Notes under the pieces: generated by a model
Seen by the model: the letters and a program-made list of their open reading frames with translations, nothing else
Databases searched by the model: none
Told to the model about the DNA's origin: nothing
Shown: one piece after another, positions 41,196 to 44,500 of the stretch
How the letters are laid out: every line of letters begins with the position of its first letter
How positions within the stretch are numbered: position 1 is the first letter of the stretch
Position numbers and translations under genes: made by a program
Assembly (NCBI GenBank): GCA_014529385.2
Contig: CM043969.1
Span: forward strand, 13,229,946 to 13,274,445
Direction of reading: 5' to 3'
Length of the DNA: 44,500 nucleotides
Origin: Adiantum capillus-veneris
Taxonomy: Eukaryota > Streptophyta > Polypodiopsida > Polypodiales > Pteridaceae

Positions 41196-42509
41196 ATGGA
41201 TGATGAGGAGTTTCTTTCTTCTTTATCACCGCAGCAGAGACAGTGGTACGTGGAGCGTCATCGCTCTGGCGCATCATCGCGCGTTCCTACACCATCCGCA
41301 TCTCCCTCTCTTTCGGAGCATTCGGCGCGCTCCGAAGCTTCGGCGTCGACGAGACGAGCTTCACACTCGTCTAGACACCGGCGCTCTAGTGGTGGCGGTG
41401 GCGGTTGTTGTGGGGATTCCGCCACCGATGCCTCCACACCGCCTCGTGTTCGATGAGGCTCTTTACCCTCCCCTTCTTTGCCCGCCCCCACACCAGCCAC
41501 ATCATCGCCATCTACGCCAGGTTTTGCACGGCTGACTGTTCCTAGAAGCTACACACCTCTACCTACTCCGCCAAGAGCCACCCCACTCGACACTCCTCGC
41601 TTCGGGGCCCAGATGCCGGTGGAGACACCTGACGTCCGTACCCCCATCGACACGCCGCTAGAGACCCCTGCCGGGACACCCAGGTTTACGCGTCACCGGC
41701 CAGAGGGCTTGCCTTACTCCGTCGACATCAGCGGCGGCATCATCATGGATGATGACGGCAAGAAGGTGATCTCGCGCATGCGTGGTCTTTGCTCTCAGCT
41801 GTTTAGAGACTACATACTAAACAAATGGAGTGAAGTACCAAGTGATTTAAAAAACAGAGTCATCAGCATACTTCATGATGAGTTTCCCGTTCCAACACGG
41901 GATCAGCGCTTCAATGAAGACCTGATGAAGATTCGAATGCGCGAATACTGCAAACACAAGCGTTCCGAAGTGCAAAAAGCAATCAAGAATGGGTGGAACA
42001 GGCCAGATTGGCTGGCCAAAGAAGATTGGAAGAATGCGAAGAAAGCAGCACGCGAGAATCCCGACAAGTGGAAGCAACAAAAGGATGCAGCCAGAGCGCG
42101 AGTAGAGGCAGGGAGCTCGCACCACTTGGGGAGCGGTGGATGGGCATCATTTGAGGCCGATTTTGTAAGTCTTTTCACATTGCTCTTTATGCATGTTCGA
42201 TAGTTTAGGGTTTATGAGTTTTTTAGTTCTAACATAATGAAATCTTTGTATGTTTTGACAGTGGTCGATGACAGGACGTGATCCCACACCGTACGAGCGC
42301 GAGTACGCAGGCAGGAAGGGCTTAAACGCCCTGATGGACATTCTCAGTTCTCGCGGCGGCATGGTTAGTATTAGGGTTTACTCTTTTTTATTTTTTGTAT
42401 TGTTTTATAAATGTCGTTATATGTTTATACTTACTGAAAGCTGTCTCATTGTCTTTTTTTGCAGAATCCGACAGATACGCCGCTTGGAGGCGATGAGACG
42501 TCTGACTAA
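41196..42509 (+). pseudogene. CACTA second gene (Transposase_24/TNPA type), three exons, one internal stop
   Basis: The exons are 41196-42164, 42263-42363 and 42465-42509, with GT-AG introns of 98 and 101 bp. The ATG at 41196 starts Met-Asp-Asp-Glu-Glu-Phe-Leu-Ser. Residues 25-85 are Ser/Arg/Gly-rich and a Pro/Thr-rich stretch follows. From about 41700 the folded part contains Trp-Ser-Glu-Val-Pro-Ser-Asp-Leu-Lys, Asn-Pro-Asp-Lys-Trp-Lys and His-His-Leu-Gly-Ser-Gly-Gly, matching Transposase_24. Exon 3 ends Asp-Glu-Thr-Ser-Asp and TAA. A TGA at 41454-41456, one C-to-T step from CGA, is the only break. In En/Spm this kind of protein binds the subterminal repeats. Confidence 0.8.
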
Positions 42510-42877
42510 ACGACGTCAGTTTAGCCGTAGCTAGATATCATTAGTTTAGGGTTTCTCATAGCTTATGTATCATGAGACGGATTTTATACGTCTTTTTGAA
42601 CCATGTATATTATTACATTTGTCACCGCAGTTCCTTCCTTTTGCCAATCAATTCTTTATGCCTATGATGTTGTACAATTGTCATTATTACATTTGCCAAT
42701 CAATTCATTTTGCCTATGATGTGTACAATTGTCAATTTTGCAAACAATGCGTCTTGTGGGTGACTATTTTGGGTCTATTATCTACCTTTGCACTTTTTTT
42801 AAAAAGTGAATCAAGTACAATATGGTTGATGGGTGGCAGGGCATTCAATGCCCTGCCACCAAAAAAAAATTCTCTCG
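42510..42877 (+). other. CACTA 3' untranslated region with a 52-bp-period duplication
   Basis: No gene was seen. TTGCCAATCAATTC...CCTATGATGT...ACAATTGTCA occurs at 42641-42682 and again at 42693-42734 with small differences. The open frame across it is low-complexity and has no domain. Confidence 0.7.
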
Positions 42878-43115
42878 GGCGTCGCTATAAGCGTCGCTAT
42901 TTATGGCTCTGTAGCGTCGCTATGAGCGTCGCTATAGTCTTCTGTGTAAACGTCGCTATAGGCGTCGCTATATGCATCGCTATATAGCGACGCTCATAGC
43001 GACGCATATAGCGATGCCTATAGCGACGCCTATAGCGACGCTCTCGTAGCGACGCTCGTAGTGACGGTTTTAGCGACGCCGGGGGTTATAAAAACCCAAT
43101 GTATTTCCGTCGCTA
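42878..43115. repeat. Right subterminal repeat cluster of the CACTA element
   Basis: About fifteen copies of GCGTCGCTATA-like units, first in one orientation (42880-42975) and then inverted (TAGCGACGC, 42977-43080), flank a centre near 42976. With the left cluster this gives both ends the same binding-site-like motif. Confidence 0.9.
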
Positions 43116-43152
43116 ACAGCGTCACAAGAGCACACAACCTCTTGTAGTGATA

Positions 43153-43653
43153 GAGTTGTTTCATAGCTACAATATCCGTGTTACGAAAACTATGTTCATG
43201 TGCAAGTCATTTCAGCAGTCATCCTGTGACAAACTTCTTGACAGAGGATGGTATGTAAAGGAAGAGATTGGCTTACGGTGCGAGGTCGCGCTTGATACTC
43301 TAGTTGTCAAGTACATGATTGCAAGCCAATCACTGTTAGTCTCCTTTTGGTATATGCGATCATAACTGCTCAAAGGTAAGTACATTCCTATGGACCAGGT
43401 TTCTGTAGGTTTGGAAGATAATCCTGCTATGGATGTGGAAGTGATTGATAAAGAGCATGGCCTAATGTTGGTGGTTACAATAAGGGAGCTATGCAGTTTT
43501 CTGCAGTTGCGGCATGACATAATTGAAGAGTCAATGGACAGGGACCTATCAGATTTTTCCTTTTTCCTAGCTGGCCGTAAGCTGATGCGGCGAAGGGAAC
43601 AAGATATTTTGTGCAAAGAGTTGGATGGTCGGGTTGAAATAGTGTCAATGTAA
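43153..43653 (+). pseudogene. Split host gene, part to the right of the CACTA element
   Basis: One frame runs from the insertion point (Glu-Leu-Phe-His-Ser-Tyr-Asn-Ile) to a final TAA at 43651-43653. It is broken only by a TAA at 43363-43365, which is one C-to-T step from CAA. It contains Asp-Arg-Gly-Trp-Tyr-Val-Lys-Glu-Glu-Ile and, after the stop, Asp-Asn-Pro-Ala-Met-Asp-Val-Glu-Val-Ile-Asp. The C-terminus is Arg/Glu-rich. I do not know the family. If the CACTA and one target copy are removed, exon 2 and this frame are one base out of register, so an indel or an intron boundary is also involved. Confidence 0.5.
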
Positions 43654-43778
43654 TAGAGATTCTTATGAACCCAAGTGTATACGAATGACTTTCAATACAT
43701 GAAGTTTTTTGAGCTCATTTGTCAATTATGCCCTCTGAATATAAGTGTGCTTGAAATACATTTCTTTAGCATGTCAAA

Positions 43779-43782
<4 letters not shown>

Positions 43783-43848
<66 letters not shown>

Positions 43849-43855
43849 TCTCAAT
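43783..43855. repeat. (CT)n microsatellite
   Basis: A CT run lies between the end of the split gene (plus strand) and the converging phosphatase-like gene (minus strand). The rest of 43654-43975 shows no gene. Confidence 0.97.
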
Positions 43856-43975
43856 GTTAGACAAGACAAAGACATGATAGAAGAGTCATCTCAATTCATT
43901 AGAAAGTACAAACTCGTCCGTGAACAATGGACTGAGATACAATTTCTGTAAGTATGGAATCAGAATGTCTTCAAG

Positions 43976-44449
43976 CTAAAAATCAAAGGAATGCCCCTCG
44001 AGAGAAGGTGGTGAGATAGTTGTTCCCGGTGGATTTAGTTCTCCCTTTTCAGGAGTATCATCAATTAGTAGTGTATTAGTTGCATCAAAGGGTACACCGA
44101 TTTGGCTAAATGGCTTGTACAAAAGAGGTAAATGTGGGTTTTTAGGGTGGTAGTGGCCCTCGACGGTAACACATTTTCTTTGATCATACAAAAAGGAAAA
44201 ATATGACGTGTGAGCGCTGCATACACCGCAAACTATTGTAACTAGTTTCGACAAGTTTTGCCTTTGCATTGAAGACCATATGGCAACTCTGAAGTGCGGA
44301 AGAAGAAACTGAATAAATTCCTTGGTTCCTGGACGAACCACGACTCGACAAGTTCCCATCCGAAATTTTTGCAAATCCTCAAAGGGTTCTGTGTCACCGA
44401 GAGGCACGCGCATCAGTAGCAATCCATTGAGGTCCAAGATAATCAACCT
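43976..44449 (-). CDS. FCP1/NIF-type HAD phosphatase-like protein, 3' exon (partial)
   Basis: On the minus strand an exon opens after a TTTTACAG acceptor (44457-44450) and reads Arg-Leu-Ile-Ile-Leu-Asp-Leu-Asn-Gly-Leu-Leu. This corresponds to HAD motif I, where FCP1-type CTD phosphatases have Asp-x-Asp; here the second Asp is Asn. Val-Val-Val-Arg-Pro-Gly-Thr-Lys-Glu-Phe, then Val-Ala-Ile-Trp-Ser-Ser-Met (motif II region) and Leu-Leu-Ile-Asp-Asp-Thr-Pro-Glu-Lys (motif III/IV) follow at expected spacing. The frame ends at 43976 about 25 residues after the last motif, shorter than usual. The 5' exons lie beyond the right edge. The Asn in motif I suggests weak or no phosphatase activity; I have seen similar Asp-x-Asn-Gly forms in plant members. 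Confidence 0.75.
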   Translation of the reverse strand, partial: RLIILDLNGLLLMRVPLGDTEPFEDLQKFRMGTCRVVVRPGTKEFIQFLLPHFRVAIWSSMQRQNLSKLVTIVCGVCSAHTSYFSFLYDQRKCVTVEGHYHPKNPHLPLLYKPFSQIGVPFDATNTLLIDDTPEKGELNPPGTTISPPSLEGHSFDF

Positions 44450-44500
44450 CTGTAAAAGTTGACGAGTACATATAAGTAGTTAGAAGCTGAACATATTTTT

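Larger units (their letters stand above)
35369..43149 (+). mobile_element. Complete CACTA (En/Spm-type) DNA transposon, 7781 bp
   Basis: The left end CACTACAAGAGG (35369-35380) and right end CCTCTTGTAGTG (43138-43149) are perfect 12-bp inverted repeats. ATA flanks both sides (35366-35368 and 43150-43152), the 3-bp target duplication expected of CACTA elements. Inside are subterminal arrays of a TAGCGACGC motif near both ends, a degenerate TNPD/Tnp2-type transposase gene (37175-40923) and a second gene of the Transposase_24/TNPA type (41196-42509). This is the canonical CACTA layout. Because both genes are damaged it is probably immobile unless helped in trans. Confidence 0.97.

Noticed and set aside
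43376-43425. Tiny intron in the right part of the split gene (GTAAGT at 43376)
   Set aside because: The donor-like GTAAG is followed by the only nearby acceptor-like TAGG within about 35 bases, too short for a plant intron, and the frame is open across it.

Overview
This looks like nuclear DNA of a land plant, probably a seed-free vascular plant such as a fern. The reasons are short GT-AG introns (about 75-200 bp), very long (AG)n and (AC)n microsatellites, plant CACTA, Ty1/copia and Tat/Athila-type Ty3/gypsy elements, and a fungal-like (Tcn1-type) Ty3/gypsy gag-protease of a kind I associate with bryophytes and seed-free plants. The species is an inference. No rRNA, tRNA, CRISPR or bacterial-style gene was seen.

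Layout. (1) 1-4182, minus strand: a decayed Ty3/gypsy element running off the left edge. It keeps gag, protease, RNase H and integrase, but the reverse transcriptase has been cut out. (2) 4183-6252: non-coding, with a 145-bp-period tandem duplication. (3) 6253-12011, plus strand: element 'D', a gag-protease remnant, a spacer with a perfect inverted repeat, a roughly 3.6-kb decayed ORF for a long charged coiled-coil protein, a polypurine tract and a 916-bp 3' LTR. (4) 12012-16268: a composite microsatellite, a broken SWIM zinc-finger gene (plus) and the 3' end of a LINE ORF2 (minus). (5) 16269-about 32036, plus strand: element 'C', whose LTR is homologous to that of D. It has a 5' LTR, a tRNA-Asp-type primer site, a long leader and a gag. 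The gag is split by copia element 'A' (19787-30665), whose own 3' LTR is split by copia element 'B' (25082-30260), giving three nested layers. (6) 32037-34442: C/T- and AC-rich DNA without a recognisable gene. (7) 34443-43653: an unidentified plant gene with a plastid-targeting-like N-terminus, split by a complete 7.8-kb CACTA transposon (35369-43149) with perfect 12-bp terminal inverted repeats and a 3-bp target duplication. (8) 43976-44449, minus strand: the last visible exon of an FCP1/NIF-type HAD-phosphatase-like gene.

How the parts relate. Most coding capacity is transposon-derived and inactivated. The order of insertion can be read directly: C, then A into C's gag, then B into A's LTR, and independently the CACTA into the host gene. 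Many of the inactivating changes are stop codons one C-to-T step from CAA, CAG or CGA, as expected of long-term cytosine methylation. The only host-gene candidates are the split gene at 34.4-43.7 kb, the HAD-phosphatase-like exon at the right edge and, less certainly, the SWIM pseudogene.
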